A stretch of 64,000 nt of DNA from Roseateles sp. GTDB taxonomy: Bacteria > Pseudomonadota > Gammaproteobacteria > Burkholderiales > Burkholderiaceae_C. The stretch spans positions 124,001 to 188,000 of the forward strand of contig JAEUPJ010000025.1 of NCBI GenBank assembly GCA_016790285.1. Direction: 5' to 3'. The translations under genes were made by a program, and so were the position numbers. The notes under the pieces are model-generated. The model made no database searches and was not told the DNA's origin. It saw nothing but the letters and a program-made list of their open reading frames with translations. Positions within the stretch are counted from its first letter, which is position 1, and every line of letters begins with the position of its first letter. Shown here one piece after another: positions 35,055 through 44,033 of this stretch.

Positions 35055-35782
35055 GCCTGTTGCTGGAAGTGCGTGACTTGCATGCCGGCTACGGCCGCGC
35101 TGAAGTGCTGCAGGGCCTGAGCTTCACGGCCGAGGCGAAGAGCGTCGTCACCGTCATCGGCCCGAACGGCGCGGGCAAGAGCACGCTGCTGGGCGCGTTG
35201 ATGGGCCTGATCCCCTCGCGCAGCACGGCGCTGCGCTTTGCTGGGGAAGACATCGCCCGGCTGACGCTCGAAGAACGCGTCATGGCCGGCCTGGCCCTGG
35301 TGCCCGAGAAGCGCGAGCTCTTCGGCACCATGACCGTGGAGGACAACCTGCTGCTGGGCGGCTGGCGGCCGAAGTCGCTGGGCGAGCGCCGCTGGCGCGA
35401 CGGCCTGGAGAGCGTCTATGCGCGCTTCCCGCGGCTCAAGGAAAGGCGCCAGCAGGCGGCCGGCACGCTGTCGGGCGGCGAGCGCCAGATGCTGGCCCTG
35501 GGCCGCGCGCTGATGGGCCAGCCCAAGCTGCTGATGCTGGACGAACCCAGCCTGGGCCTGGCGCCGCTGATCGTGCGCGAGATCTTCACCATCGTCGAGG
35601 ACCTGCGCGCCACCGGCGTGAGCATCCTGCTCGTGGAGCAGAACGCCCGCGCCGCGCTGCGCGTGGCCGACCACGGGCACGTGCTGGAGACCGGTGAGTT
35701 CGGGCTGAGTGGCCCGGCCGAGCAACTCGCGGCCGACCCGCGCGTGATCGAGACCTACCTGGGCGCGGGCGGCTCTCACTGA
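35051..35782 (+). CDS. livF: ABC transporter ATPase LivF
   Basis: This 243-residue ATPase has Walker A GPNGAGKSTL, signature LSGGERQMLALGRAL, Walker B LLMLDEPSLGL and the LivF marker GLAPLIVREIF. It would form the second nucleotide-binding subunit with the LivG half of the fusion. ATG and the preceding TGA overlap (ATGA), so the two are coupled. The operon in view, livH, livMG and livF, lacks only the binding protein. Confidence 0.93.
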   Translation: MSLLLEVRDLHAGYGRAEVLQGLSFTAEAKSVVTVIGPNGAGKSTLLGALMGLIPSRSTALRFAGEDIARLTLEERVMAGLALVPEKRELFGTMTVEDNLLLGGWRPKSLGERRWRDGLESVYARFPRLKERRQQAAGTLSGGERQMLALGRALMGQPKLLMLDEPSLGLAPLIVREIFTIVEDLRATGVSILLVEQNARAALRVADHGHVLETGEFGLSGPAEQLAADPRVIETYLGAGGSH

Positions 35783-35790
35783 GGTCGCGC

Positions 35791-36303
35791 ATGCCGCAGG
35801 TTGAACTGAGCGAGCACCAACCTGCCTGGCCGTCGCAGTTCGCCGACGTGGCCGCCTTGTTGCGCCCGGTGCTGGGGCCGGCGATGGCCATCGAGCACAT
35901 CGGCAGCACGGCGGTGCCGGGGCTGTGCGCCAAGCCCGTGCTGGACGTGCTGCTCGGGGCCGATGCGCTGCCGGCGTTCGACAGCCGGGTCGAGTCGCTG
36001 GCGCAACTCGGCTTTGTCTACCGGCCGGCCTACGAAGACGAGGTGCCCGACCGCCGCTACTTCGTGCGTGCGGCCGATGGCGCGCTGCCGCGTGTGCACG
36101 CGCACGGGGTCGTGCGGGGCGGCCCGCTGTGGCGCTCGCACCTGCAGTTCCGCGACCTGTTGCGGGCGGATGCGGCGGTCCGCGAGACCTATGCCGCGCT
36201 CAAACGCCAGCTGGCGCAGATGCATGCGGACGACAAGGCTGCCTACACGCTGGCGAAGGCGCCGTTCATCCGGCAGGCGCTCGAGGACGGTCCGGCCGCG
36301 TGA
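35791..36303 (+). CDS. GrpB/UPF0157-family protein
   Basis: The 170-residue protein belongs to the GrpB family, a branch of the nucleotidyltransferase fold. AIEHIGSTAVPGLCAKPVLDVLLG holds the GS and DxD-like motifs, and the pattern DRRYFVR...HAHGVVRGG...HLQFRDLLR follows. It ends near AKAPFIRQALE. Function is not settled; a few relatives are linked to CoA or tRNA metabolism by annotation only. It follows livF by 8 bases but its content does not suggest a shared task. Confidence 0.85.
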   Translation: MPQVELSEHQPAWPSQFADVAALLRPVLGPAMAIEHIGSTAVPGLCAKPVLDVLLGADALPAFDSRVESLAQLGFVYRPAYEDEVPDRRYFVRAADGALPRVHAHGVVRGGPLWRSHLQFRDLLRADAAVRETYAALKRQLAQMHADDKAAYTLAKAPFIRQALEDGPAA

Positions 36304-36307
36304 GGCG

Positions 36308-36916
36308 TCAGCTGGCGCGCTGCCACACCAGCAGCAGGTTGTTCGCCGGCATCGCCACGCGCTCGCGCAGCATGAGGCCGTGCCTGGCTGCGACCGCTGC
36401 CACATCCGCCAACCGGCGCACGCCCCAGCTCGGGTTGCGGCGCTGGAGGTCGGCGTCGAAGGCCAGGTTGCTGGGCGCCGTCTCCATGTCGTCTTCGAAG
36501 TAGGGCCCGTAAGTGAGCAACAGCCCGTGAGGCGCCAGGTGGCGTGCGGCGCCGCGCATCAGGCCGTCGGTGCAGGCCCACGGCGCGATGTGGATCATGT
36601 TGGCGCAGAACATCGCATCGACCTGCTCGGGCACGGCCGGCCAGGGGGCGCTCAGCACGTCCAGCTGCAGCGGTGGGCGCACGTTGGGCCGGCCCTCGCA
36701 CCAGGCGGCAATGGAGGGCAGGGCGCCGGCGTCGAAGTCGGTGGGCTGCCATTGCCAGCCGGGCAATGCCGCGCCGAAGGTGGCCGCATGCTGTCCCGTG
36801 CCACTGGCGATCTCCAACATGACACCTTGTGCCGGCAGCACGCGCCGCAGCTCGGCCAGGATTGGCGCGGCGTTGCGTTCGGACGCGGGGCTGTGGCGGC
36901 GCGCGGGTGGGTTCAT
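36308..36916 (-). CDS. DUF938 SAM-dependent methyltransferase-like protein
   Basis: This is a 202-residue class I methyltransferase-like protein. Motif I is MLEIASGTGQHAATF, followed by WQPTDFDAGALPSI and CANMIHIAPW. The N-terminal SPASERNAAPILAELRRVLP is diagnostic for DUF938. Substrate unknown. It is convergent with the GrpB gene, with 4 bases between the stops. Confidence 0.88.
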   Translation of the reverse strand: MNPPARRHSPASERNAAPILAELRRVLPAQGVMLEIASGTGQHAATFGAALPGWQWQPTDFDAGALPSIAAWCEGRPNVRPPLQLDVLSAPWPAVPEQVDAMFCANMIHIAPWACTDGLMRGAARHLAPHGLLLTYGPYFEDDMETAPSNLAFDADLQRRNPSWGVRRLADVAAVAARHGLMLRERVAMPANNLLLVWQRAS

Positions 36917-36971
36917 GGCTGCATCATCGCTCGGCCCCGGCGGGCGGGCGCGCGCGCAGGGGTCTTCGTGA

Positions 36972-37970
36972 TCAATTGAAGGTCAACGTCAGCTGCGCGA
37001 TGCCCTTCACATTGCCGCTGCCCGGGGAGCCGGGCGTCACGTACTGGGCGTAGTACCGCGCCGTGCCGGTGAGCTGTCCATCGGCGATGTTGGTCAGCGT
37101 TGTGGTGCTGCCGTTGCCAATGGGGTTGAACGAAGAGTCCAGCAACTGCACATAGACGTTGCTCGCCACCGGAGCGCTGGCGCTGTTGGCGATGAAGGTG
37201 GCCTGGGGCCCCGTCGAGAAAGACCAGGTGGCCGATGCGAGGTAGCCGGTACCGCCCGTGACGCACCCGGTCAAGCCGATGTCGAACGCGGTCCTGCCGG
37301 CCGTAGGGCTGTTCCCGGTCAGGGCGCTGACGCCGATCCGCGGCAAGGTCGCTGTGGTGTTGGCGGTGGTCAGTGTGCAGCCCAGGGCCGCGAAGACAGT
37401 TGTGAAGTTTGGGGTGTACCTGTACCCAAGACCGCCACCGTTGATCCAGGCAAGACCTGTTGACGTCAAAGGGGTTGAGGTGGCGGAGTTATAGGTGCCG
37501 CCGCTACCAGTACCGTCGGTGAAGATCCTGATGTCGACTGAGAAGACCATGGACGCACAAGTGCTCGCCGCGCCGAAAGAAAAATTGAAGCCGTAGTTGG
37601 AACCGTTAGGTTGCCACGTGCCCGACCAGTTGCAGCTCGTGCGGGTGAGTGTGTGATTGGACCCGACGATGTAAACGCCGGACGTACCGCCGAGCGGGGT
37701 GGCTGTCGGGTTGAAGATGGTTCGTTCAAACCAGCCAAACCCCGCAATCCTCGTGCAGTTGGTGTACGTCCAGGTCACGTTGCCAAGAAACAGATCCTGG
37801 GATGCCCCCTTGGGGTAGGTGTAGTTCGCGTTTGGCGTGGCGCTCAACGTGTAGGTGGGCGGTGAGGTGCATTGGATGGCTTGAGCGTGCGCCCAGCCGG
37901 GCACTCCCAGGCACAGCGCCAGCAGGACTCGCCACAGCCATTGGACGGAGAGGGTTCGCAGGGTTGTCAT
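36972..37970 (-). CDS. fimbrial-type secreted protein, possible two-domain adhesin
   Basis: This 332-residue protein has a signal peptide ending AHAQA. It is rich in Ser, Thr, Gly and Asn. The C-terminal half (about 200-332) follows the pilin pattern: a Cys pair (LGCTLTTANTTATLP and IGLTGCVTG) and the terminal beta-strand ending TLTFN. The N-terminal half has further Cys and aromatic residues and may be a receptor-binding domain, as in FimH-type tip adhesins. No usher, chaperone or other pilin lies nearby. GC content and codon use look lower than in the neighbours, which suggests transfer. Name is tentative. Confidence 0.65.
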   Translation of the reverse strand: MTTLRTLSVQWLWRVLLALCLGVPGWAHAQAIQCTSPPTYTLSATPNANYTYPKGASQDLFLGNVTWTYTNCTRIAGFGWFERTIFNPTATPLGGTSGVYIVGSNHTLTRTSCNWSGTWQPNGSNYGFNFSFGAASTCASMVFSVDIRIFTDGTGSGGTYNSATSTPLTSTGLAWINGGGLGYRYTPNFTTVFAALGCTLTTANTTATLPRIGVSALTGNSPTAGRTAFDIGLTGCVTGGTGYLASATWSFSTGPQATFIANSASAPVASNVYVQLLDSSFNPIGNGSTTTLTNIADGQLTGTARYYAQYVTPGSPGSGNVKGIAQLTLTFN

Positions 37971-38123
37971 GGCGTTCGTTGCGCATTTGTGGCGAATCAG
38001 GGGAGGGAATCGTTGCGTGAATGCCCTCCTGCCCTGGCGTTTTCCGACGAAGCGGCGCCGGCTGGCAATGAATGGCGGCAGGCGCGCCGCTGGCGAGCCG
38101 GGTCGGTGCTGCGGCCTGCCGGG

Positions 38124-38864
38124 TCAGATCGGTCGCAGGAAGAGCCCGACCGTCAACGCCACCCCGAGCGCGACGATGGCCAGCCGCAGGGCCTGCTCAT
38201 TGACGCGGTGCAGGGCCCAGGCGCCCGCGAGGCCGCCGAGCAGTGCGGCGGAGCCCAGCACCGCGGCCTGTGCCCAGTGCACCTCCGGCGATGTCACGAA
38301 CAGCGCCACGGCCGATGCGTTCATGATGCCGGCCAGCACGTTCTTGGTCGCGCCCGCGTGCCGCGTCGGCATGCCGGCGACGGTGAGTGCGGCCAGCATC
38401 AGGAAGCCGATGCCGCCGCCGAAGTAGCCGCCGTAGATGGCGATGAGGAACTGCATGAGGGCCGTCGGGGCAGCGCCCAGGTGCCCGCCTTCGGCCACGG
38501 GCTTGCGCAGGAAGCTGCCCCAGGCGAACACGCTGGTGGCGAACAGCACCAGCCACGGCACCAGCCGCGCGAAGACCGACGACGGCGTGTTCAGCAGCAG
38601 CCACGCGCCGACCGCGCCGCCCGCCAGGCTCAGCGCGACGAGGGCGCGCACCGAGAGCGCAGGCGTGCCCGTCACGAGCCGCCGGCCGGCCCAGCCCGAG
38701 GTGAGCTGGCCCGGAAACAGGGCGACGGTGGAGGTGATGTTGGCCGCCAGCGGCGACATGCCCGACAGGATGAGGGCCGGCAGCGTGACGAAGGAGCCAC
38801 CGCCGGCGAGGGCGTTCTGCAAGCCGGCCCAGAGGCCGGCCAGCACGAGCAGTGCGTAGACCAT
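38124..38864 (-). CDS. TSUP (TauE/SafE) family permease
   Basis: The 246-residue membrane protein has about 7-8 helices and the two family repeats, LWAGLQNALAGGGSFVTLPAL and GGYFGGGIGFLMLAAL. TSUP proteins move sulfite, sulfoacetate, thiosulfate or other organosulfur and C2 compounds, in either direction. The start MVYALLVLAG at 38864 begins directly with the first helix; an upstream frame to 38966 contains a short tandem repeat (TTTGGCCA units, about 38905-38930) and is unlikely to be coding. No sulfur gene is adjacent, so substrate is open. Confidence 0.85.
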   Translation of the reverse strand: MVYALLVLAGLWAGLQNALAGGGSFVTLPALILSGMSPLAANITSTVALFPGQLTSGWAGRRLVTGTPALSVRALVALSLAGGAVGAWLLLNTPSSVFARLVPWLVLFATSVFAWGSFLRKPVAEGGHLGAAPTALMQFLIAIYGGYFGGGIGFLMLAALTVAGMPTRHAGATKNVLAGIMNASAVALFVTSPEVHWAQAAVLGSAALLGGLAGAWALHRVNEQALRLAIVALGVALTVGLFLRPI

Positions 38865-38990
38865 GGAGTGCGCAGCGACGGGGTGAGCCGCCCTGTGGTT
38901 GGGCCGTTTGGCCATTTGGCCATTTGGCCGGGCAGCATACGGCGCCCGCGCTGCGGCCCCTGTCACGCAGGCACCGCGCCGGGGCCGCGC

Positions 38991-39860
38991 TCAGGCCAGT
39001 CGCCCGCCCTGGAAGTCGCGCACGGCCTGCACGAGTTCGGCCTCGGTGTTCATCACGAACGGCCCGTACTGCGCGATGGGTTCGCCCAGCGGCTTGCCGG
39101 CGATGAGCAAGGCGCGCGTCGGCGCGTCACCCGCCTGCAGCCTGACGCCGTCGCTGCCGGGCGTGTTGGCGAGGATGGCCATGCGGCCCGACAGCACCTG
39201 GCAGCCGGTGTCAAAGCGCAGCGCCCCCTGGTAGACGTACACGAAGGCGTTGTGCGTGGCCGGCAGCGGCTGCTCGAAGCGCGCGCCGGCGGGCAGCTGC
39301 AGGTCCAGGTACAGCGGCTCGGTCACCGCGCGCTGCACGGCGCCCGTCACGCCGTGGCTCTCGCCCGCGATCACGCGCGCGGTCACGCCGTCATGCTCGA
39401 ACTGCGGCACGTCGGCGCCCTGCACGTCGAGGTAGCCCGGCTCGCGCATCTTGTCGCGCGCGGGCAGGTTCAGCCACAGCTGGAAACCGGCCATGCGGCC
39501 GTCGCGCTGCTCGGGCATCTCGCTGTGGATGACGCCGCGCCCGGCCGTCATCCACTGCACGCCGCCGTCTGCCACCAGGCCCTCGTTGCCCGCCGAGTCA
39601 CGGTGGCGGATGCGCCCGCGCAGCATGTAGGTGACGGTCTCGAAGCCGCGGTGCGGGTGGTCGGGGAAGCCGGCGACGTAGTCCTCGGGGTTGTCCGAGG
39701 AGAAATGATCCAGCATCAGGAAAGGGTCGAGCCGGCGCTGCAGTTGCTGCGTCAGCACGCGCTCCAGGCGGACGCCGGCACCGTCGCTCGTCGGCTGGCC
39801 GGCGACAAGGCGCTCGACCTCGCGCGGTTGGCTCAGCAGGGTGGTCGCGACGGTGTCCAT
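38991..39860 (-). CDS. pirin-family protein
   Basis: This is a 289-residue bicupin. The N-terminal metal site is visible as HPHRGFETVTY together with GRGVIHSEMPE. Bacterial pirins act as quercetinase-like dioxygenases or as regulators of metabolic enzymes. The gene lies 32 bases after the azoreductase gene on the same strand, a pairing often seen with quinone or aromatic stress genes, and a LysR regulator diverges from them. Exact role unknown. Confidence 0.9.
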   Translation of the reverse strand: MDTVATTLLSQPREVERLVAGQPTSDGAGVRLERVLTQQLQRRLDPFLMLDHFSSDNPEDYVAGFPDHPHRGFETVTYMLRGRIRHRDSAGNEGLVADGGVQWMTAGRGVIHSEMPEQRDGRMAGFQLWLNLPARDKMREPGYLDVQGADVPQFEHDGVTARVIAGESHGVTGAVQRAVTEPLYLDLQLPAGARFEQPLPATHNAFVYVYQGALRFDTGCQVLSGRMAILANTPGSDGVRLQAGDAPTRALLIAGKPLGEPIAQYGPFVMNTEAELVQAVRDFQGGRLA

Positions 39861-39892
39861 GGTGTGTCCTTTGCGTGATGGGATGTGCAGGT

Positions 39893-40498
39893 TCAGGCGG
39901 CGAGCAGCTCGTCGATCTGCGCCCGTGCCTGGGTGAGGCCCTGCTCGGCGGCGAAGGCCATGCCCTCGGCGTAGACGAAGCTCACGTCCGTCATGCCGAG
40001 GAAGGCGAGCACGGTGCGCAGGTAGGGCGTCATCTGGTCGCTCGGCTGGTCGCGGTGGATGCCGCCGCGGCTGGTCACGACATAGACCTTCTTGCCGGTG
40101 ACCAGGCCGACGGGGCCCTTCTCCGAGTACTTGAAGGTGACGCCGGCACGGGCGACCGCGTCGATCCAGTTCTTGAACTGGGCGGTGACGTTGAAGTTGT
40201 ACATGGGCACGCCGATGACGATGGTGTCGGCGGCCTGCAGTTCGGCGATCAGGGCGTCGTCCAGGGCCACGCGGGCAGCCTGCTCGGGGGTGCGCTTGTC
40301 GGCCGGCGTGAAGAGGGCGCCGAGCGCGGTTTCGTCGAGGACCGGCTGGGGCGTCAGGGCCAGGTCACGCACGGTCACCGTCGCAGCCGGTTGGGCGGCG
40401 CGCAGGCGGGCGGTGAGTTCGTTGGCCAGGCGGGTGGACACGGAGCCTTGGTCGTCGGTGGCACGGCGGGCGCTGGCGTTGATCTGCAGGATGTTCAT
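39893..40498 (-). CDS. azoR: FMN-dependent NADH:azo/quinone oxidoreductase
   Basis: The 201-residue flavodoxin-like enzyme reduces azo compounds and quinones by two-electron transfer. [12 protein letters not shown] and [10 protein letters not shown] form the FMN phosphate loop, [20 protein letters not shown] is the family core, and [21 protein letters not shown] holds the flavin-contacting Gly-rich loop. Length is that of E. coli AzoR. It is the first gene of a pair with pirin and faces a LysR-family gene across 120 bases. Confidence 0.93.
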   Translation of the reverse strand: MNILQINASARRATDDQGSVSTRLANELTARLRAAQPAATVTVRDLALTPQPVLDETALGALFTPADKRTPEQAARVALDDALIAELQAADTIVIGVPMYNFNVTAQFKNWIDAVARAGVTFKYSEKGPVGLVTGKKVYVVTSRGGIHRDQPSDQMTPYLRTVLAFLGMTDVSFVYAEGMAFAAEQGLTQARAQIDELLAA

Positions 40499-40589
40499 CT
40501 GGGGTCTCCGGGAGGAGGGGTTGCGATGGGATGAACTCTAGGATTGCGCTCTCAGCATCGGAAGTCGCTGAATTGCATAAGATTGTTCC

Positions 40590-40603
40590 ATTGACGGATC
40601 AAT
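40590..40603. promoter_or_regulatory. possible LysR-type operator
   Basis: ATTGACGGATCAAT has 5-base inverted arms (ATTGA/TCAAT) with a 4-base spacer. It lies in the azoR-LysR divergent region, 15 bases before the LysR start. LysR sites are usually T-N11-A, so the match is only suggestive. Confidence 0.3.
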
Positions 40604-40618
40604 GAAAGGCGCAACCCC

Positions 40619-41533
40619 ATGGAACCGGATGCCGACGACCTGCTGCTGTTCGCCCGGGTGATGGAGTCCGGCAGCTTCAGCCGCGCGGCGGAGCGCGTGC
40701 ACTGGCCCAAGAGCACGGTGTCGCGCCGCATTGCGGCCCTGGAGGCGCGGCTGGGCGAGAAGCTGCTGCTGCGCAGCACGCGCAAGCTCTCGCTGACGGA
40801 CTTCGGCGCCGGCGTGCTGGAGCACGCCCGGGCGGTGGCCGCGGAGGTGGACGGGGCGCTGGCCCTGGCCCTGCACCGGCAGAGCAAGCCCAGCGGGCGG
40901 CTGCGGGTGAGCATGCCGGCGGACTTTGCGCAGAACGTGGCGCGCCGGATGCTGTCGGAGTTCGCGCTGGCCTACCGGGAGGTGCAGCTGGAGCTGGACC
41001 TGACGCCGCGGCGCGTGGACCTGATCGGCGAGGGGTTCGATCTCGCCATCCGCATGGGCGAGTTGTCGGACGACAGCCAGCTCGCCGCGCGGCGGCTGGC
41101 CACGACCCACTGGGGGCTCTACGCGTCGCCGGCCTACCTGGCGCGCGCGGGCGAGCCCTTGCTGCCCGAGGCGCTGGAATCGATGCACGGCCTGATGCTG
41201 CTCACGCGCAATGGCGACGTGCTGCCCTGGCGGCTGAGCCGCGAGGGGGGTGAGCCCGTGGTGGTGCGGCCCGTGCAGCGCACCGTGGCCAACGCGCCGA
41301 GCCTGCTGGCGGAGTTCGCCATCGAGGGCGTGGGCATCGCGGGCATCGACCGCCTGATGGTGACCGATGCCCTGCGGGACGGCCGCTTGCAGCGGCTGCT
41401 GCCCGGCTGGGAGCTGCCGGGCTCGGTGTGCTGGGCCGTCTTCCCGGAGCGCCGGCTCATGCCGCTGCGCACCCGGGTGTTTCTGGAGGCGATGTCAGCC
41501 TTGCTGGAGACCTGCCCGACGCCGACGGGCTGA
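40619..41533 (+). CDS. LysR-family transcriptional regulator
   Basis: This 304-residue regulator has the HTH in residues 1-60 (LLLFARVMESGSFSRAAERV, STVSRRIAALEARLGEKLLLRSTRKLSLT) and a periplasmic-binding-like effector domain starting near GRLRVSMPADFAQNVA. That wording belongs to the CrgA/AaeR-like branch. It diverges from azoR-pirin and probably controls them in response to quinones or electrophiles. Its 3' end overlaps the convergent SGNH hydrolase gene by 39 bases. Confidence 0.92.
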   Translation: MEPDADDLLLFARVMESGSFSRAAERVHWPKSTVSRRIAALEARLGEKLLLRSTRKLSLTDFGAGVLEHARAVAAEVDGALALALHRQSKPSGRLRVSMPADFAQNVARRMLSEFALAYREVQLELDLTPRRVDLIGEGFDLAIRMGELSDDSQLAARRLATTHWGLYASPAYLARAGEPLLPEALESMHGLMLLTRNGDVLPWRLSREGGEPVVVRPVQRTVANAPSLLAEFAIEGVGIAGIDRLMVTDALRDGRLQRLLPGWELPGSVCWAVFPERRLMPLRTRVFLEAMSALLETCPTPTG

Positions 41534-42514
41534 AACCGAAATGACCATCAGGCCCAGCGCCATCAGTGCGGCGATCTCGGGCTCGGGCACGGCGACGGCC
41601 AGCACGGCGTTGGCGAGCTGCTGGTGGGCGAGCGTCGTCGGGTGGATGCCGTCCCAGAACAGCGAGGTGTTCACGTCGCACGCATTCACCGCCGCAGCGC
41701 AGGCATTCGTCCAGTTGCTGAAGCCCGAGGCCGGGCCGGCGGACACGACGCCGGTCATGAAGCTGAACATGTCGAAGGTCTTCGCGCCACTGCCGGCCAG
41801 GGCACCGGCGAGCTGGGCGTCCATCGCGAAGCTCAGGTTCGTGGCCAGGGCGCTCACGCCCAGCGCGTTGGCCAGCGGCGTGAGGCCGAAGTTCGGCGTG
41901 TTGAGCACCAGCACGTGCTGGGCGCCGGCCAGCTTCAGGCTGGCGACCATGCCGGCCATGTCGGAGGCATAGCTCGCGACCGTGGCGGCTGCCGTGGCGT
42001 TGGGGTCGGCACCGCCCGCAATGGCTTCGAGCGCGGCGCGGATGTTGTTGCCGCCACCCGCCACGATGTAGAGCGCGTTCGGGTCGGCCAGGTTGCCCGT
42101 GGCGCCCAGGTAGGTGCTGACCTGCGTGCGCATGCTGAACGGGAAGCCAGGCACGGCCGGCACGTCGTTGCCGTCGATGCCCGTCTGTGCGCCACCGAAG
42201 GCGAAGTTGGTGCCGCCGGCCAGCGACGGCGACAGGCTCACGCCCAGCGACTGCGCCAGGTACTGCGTCCACACCATGCCGTTGGAGTAGGTGTTGGCGG
42301 CCGACGGGATGCGGCTGTAGGACGCATCGTTGGGGATCACGACGGGCGGCAGCGGCACCGTCCCGAAGTTGCTCAGCAGCAGGGCGTTGTTGCCGCTGTC
42401 GGAGATGCTGTCGCCGAAGACGACGAGGCTGGAATAGGGGCCGGCCGAGGCGGACAGCGCCGCGGCACAAAGACCAAGACCCGCGAGAGCGCGGGTGATC
42501 GAACGAATGGACAT
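41495..42514 (-). CDS. SGNH/GDSL hydrolase with PEP-CTERM sorting signal
   Basis: The 339-residue protein has a signal peptide (ending ALSASA), GDSL block I (VVFGDSISDSGNN), block III-like GGGNNI and the catalytic DGIHPTT near residue 295. The C-terminus is VPEPEIAALMALGLMVISV followed by SARRRRAG: a PEP motif, a hydrophobic helix and a basic tail, the signal read by exosortase in EPS-producing Burkholderiales. A secreted esterase or lipase role at the cell surface is likely. GGGAG lies upstream of the ATG. The 3' end overlaps the LysR gene. Confidence 0.9.
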   Translation of the reverse strand: MSIRSITRALAGLGLCAAALSASAGPYSSLVVFGDSISDSGNNALLLSNFGTVPLPPVVIPNDASYSRIPSAANTYSNGMVWTQYLAQSLGVSLSPSLAGGTNFAFGGAQTGIDGNDVPAVPGFPFSMRTQVSTYLGATGNLADPNALYIVAGGGNNIRAALEAIAGGADPNATAAATVASYASDMAGMVASLKLAGAQHVLVLNTPNFGLTPLANALGVSALATNLSFAMDAQLAGALAGSGAKTFDMFSFMTGVVSAGPASGFSNWTNACAAAVNACDVNTSLFWDGIHPTTLAHQQLANAVLAVAVPEPEIAALMALGLMVISVSARRRRAGLQQG

Positions 42515-42671
42515 GGATACTCCCTGAAGGCTGCCGCTGGACTGCTGGCGGCGCGCGAGAGCATCCGTGGCCTGGGCGGCCGCGTCAATGGGGGGCGCTA
42601 CGAGACTGGAATCGGCTCTACCCGCCGGCGCTGCGCGATGGCCGTCCACCGACGCGGGGCCTGCGTCGGGG

Positions 42672-43427
42672 TTACTCGGCCTCGTTGCTGAACGCCACTT
42701 CCACCGCCGCTTCGCGGGCCTTGCGCACCGGCGCGAACCGCCACTGCTTGACGGCATCGACCGCCGCCGTCCCCAGCCGGCTGTGCGTGGCCTTGATGAC
42801 CGAGGCCTGCTGGACGGAACCGTCAGGGGCCACCACGAACTGCACCTGCGCGAAGCCGCTGCGGAAGTTGCCCTGCTGCATCTGGCGGGGCAGCGTGGGG
42901 TTGACCTTGGACAGGAGCTTGAGGGGCTCTTCGGCCTCCTCCGCCGGGGGCGGTGGCGGCTGCACGGCCTGGGCGGCCGCCGCCATGGGCGCGGCGGGTG
43001 CGGGCGTGGGGGCGGCCGAAGCCAGGACGACCGGCGTGCGCTCGGGCTCGGGCTCGGGCTGGGCCGCAGCCGTCACGACGGCCGGCTCGGCAGCGGCCGG
43101 GACTGTGGACGTGGCCGGCGTGGGCGGCGTGGGCGCCGGCGCGGGCTTGGGCGCGGCGGCCACCGGCGCGGGCGCCGGGGCGGCCTTCTTCGCCACGGGC
43201 GCGGGTGCCGGCGCGGGAGCCGGTGCTGGTGCCTGACGGTTGGCACCCTTGTCGGCGTTCAGCTTGATCCAGTGGAACACCGCGTCAGCCGCCTTTTGCG
43301 CGCGCTCCAGGTCGGCGCTCTTGGCGGGCGCGGCTTGTTGGGCGATGGCTGGCTGGGCCAGCAGCAGCAGGGCTCCCGCAATGGCGGGCAGGGCGAGCGC
43401 CAGGGGCGGGCGCGGTCCACGTGTCAT
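42672..43427 (-). CDS. TonB-like energy transducer with Pro/Ala-rich spacer
   Basis: This is a 251-residue protein. Residues 1-29 form a signal or anchor helix ending PAIAQQA. Residues about 65-165 are rich in Pro-Ala and Pro-Glu repeats, as in TonB spacers that cross the periplasm. Residues about 170-251 form a TonB C-terminal domain (FRSGFAQVQFVVAPDGSVQQASVIKATH, VDAVKQWRFAPVR). ExbB/ExbD are not nearby. The N-terminus looks cleavable, which would make it a periplasmic TonB-domain protein rather than a classical TonB. A link to the receptor at 21960 is possible but unproven. Confidence 0.82.
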   Translation of the reverse strand: MTRGPRPPLALALPAIAGALLLLAQPAIAQQAAPAKSADLERAQKAADAVFHWIKLNADKGANRQAPAPAPAPAPAPVAKKAAPAPAPVAAAPKPAPAPTPPTPATSTVPAAAEPAVVTAAAQPEPEPERTPVVLASAAPTPAPAAPMAAAAQAVQPPPPPAEEAEEPLKLLSKVNPTLPRQMQQGNFRSGFAQVQFVVAPDGSVQQASVIKATHSRLGTAAVDAVKQWRFAPVRKAREAAVEVAFSNEAE

Positions 43428-43595
43428 GACGGCTCCACAAAGACGGTTCCAACCCGGCGAAATCGCACGGTGGTTGAGGGGCGGACTCTAGTCAGCCTTG
43501 AGGATGGCGTCAGCGGGGTTTGTCCCTTTTGAGACAGAAATCGGGGGCCTGCCGGCAAACCGTCACGCTCGGCCGGCCGCCTCGGGTGCCCTCGA

Positions 43596-44006
43596 TCAGG
43601 TGCCTAGCAATGCGCGGCAGCGCTTCTCGTGCTGCTGGATTTCCGCGAGCGTTACCTCGATGTCGTGGCGTTGCTGCTCCAGTTGCTGGCGGTGCTGCGC
43701 GAGGATGGCCAGGAAGGCGCGCAGCTGCGGCGCGGCGCTGGCCTGGCTGTCGTACATGTCCACGAGCTGCTTGATCTCCTGCAGCGCCAGCCCGAGCCGC
43801 TTGCCTCGCAGCGTCAGCTTGAGCCGCGTGCGGTCGCGCGGTGTGTAGACGCGGTTGCGGCCCTTGCGGCCGGGTTCCAGCAGGCCCATGTCCTCATAGA
43901 AGCGGATGGCGCGCGGCGTGATGTCGAACTCCGCGGCGAGCTCGGTGATGGTGTACGTCGGCTGTGGGGCTTCGGTCGCGGGCGGGACAGACTTGCGAGG
44001 GGGCAT
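43596..44006 (-). CDS. MerR-family regulator, LiuR-like
   Basis: The 136-residue protein has the MerR HTH (TITELAAEFDITPRAIRFYEDMGLLEP, about 18-45) and the RNRVYTPRDRTRLKLTLRGKRLGL helix, then a coiled-coil (LAQHRQQLEQQRHDIEVTL). No Cys cluster is present, so it is not a metal sensor. Wording matches LiuR, which in beta- and gammaproteobacteria controls branched-chain amino acid and acyl-CoA breakdown. A perfect TGACGT-AA-ACGTCA operator-like dyad lies 14 bases upstream of the start. No liu genes are next to it; the divergent gene is an MBL-fold hydrolase. Confidence 0.88.
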   Translation of the reverse strand: MPPRKSVPPATEAPQPTYTITELAAEFDITPRAIRFYEDMGLLEPGRKGRNRVYTPRDRTRLKLTLRGKRLGLALQEIKQLVDMYDSQASAAPQLRAFLAILAQHRQQLEQQRHDIEVTLAEIQQHEKRCRALLGT

Positions 44007-44019
44007 GGCTACACTCGAT

Positions 44020-44033
44020 TGACGTAAACGTCA
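44020..44033. promoter_or_regulatory. MerR/LiuR-type operator
   Basis: The dyad TGACGTAAACGTCA has perfect 6-base arms with a 2-base centre and lies between the divergent regulator (44006) and hydrolase (44072) genes. It resembles the palindromes described for LiuR regulators as I recall them. Confidence 0.6.

Noticed and set aside
38898-38935. Short tandem TTTGGCCA repeat as a CRISPR or regulatory array
   Set aside because: Only two to three imperfect 8-base units with no spacers; too short to support a call.
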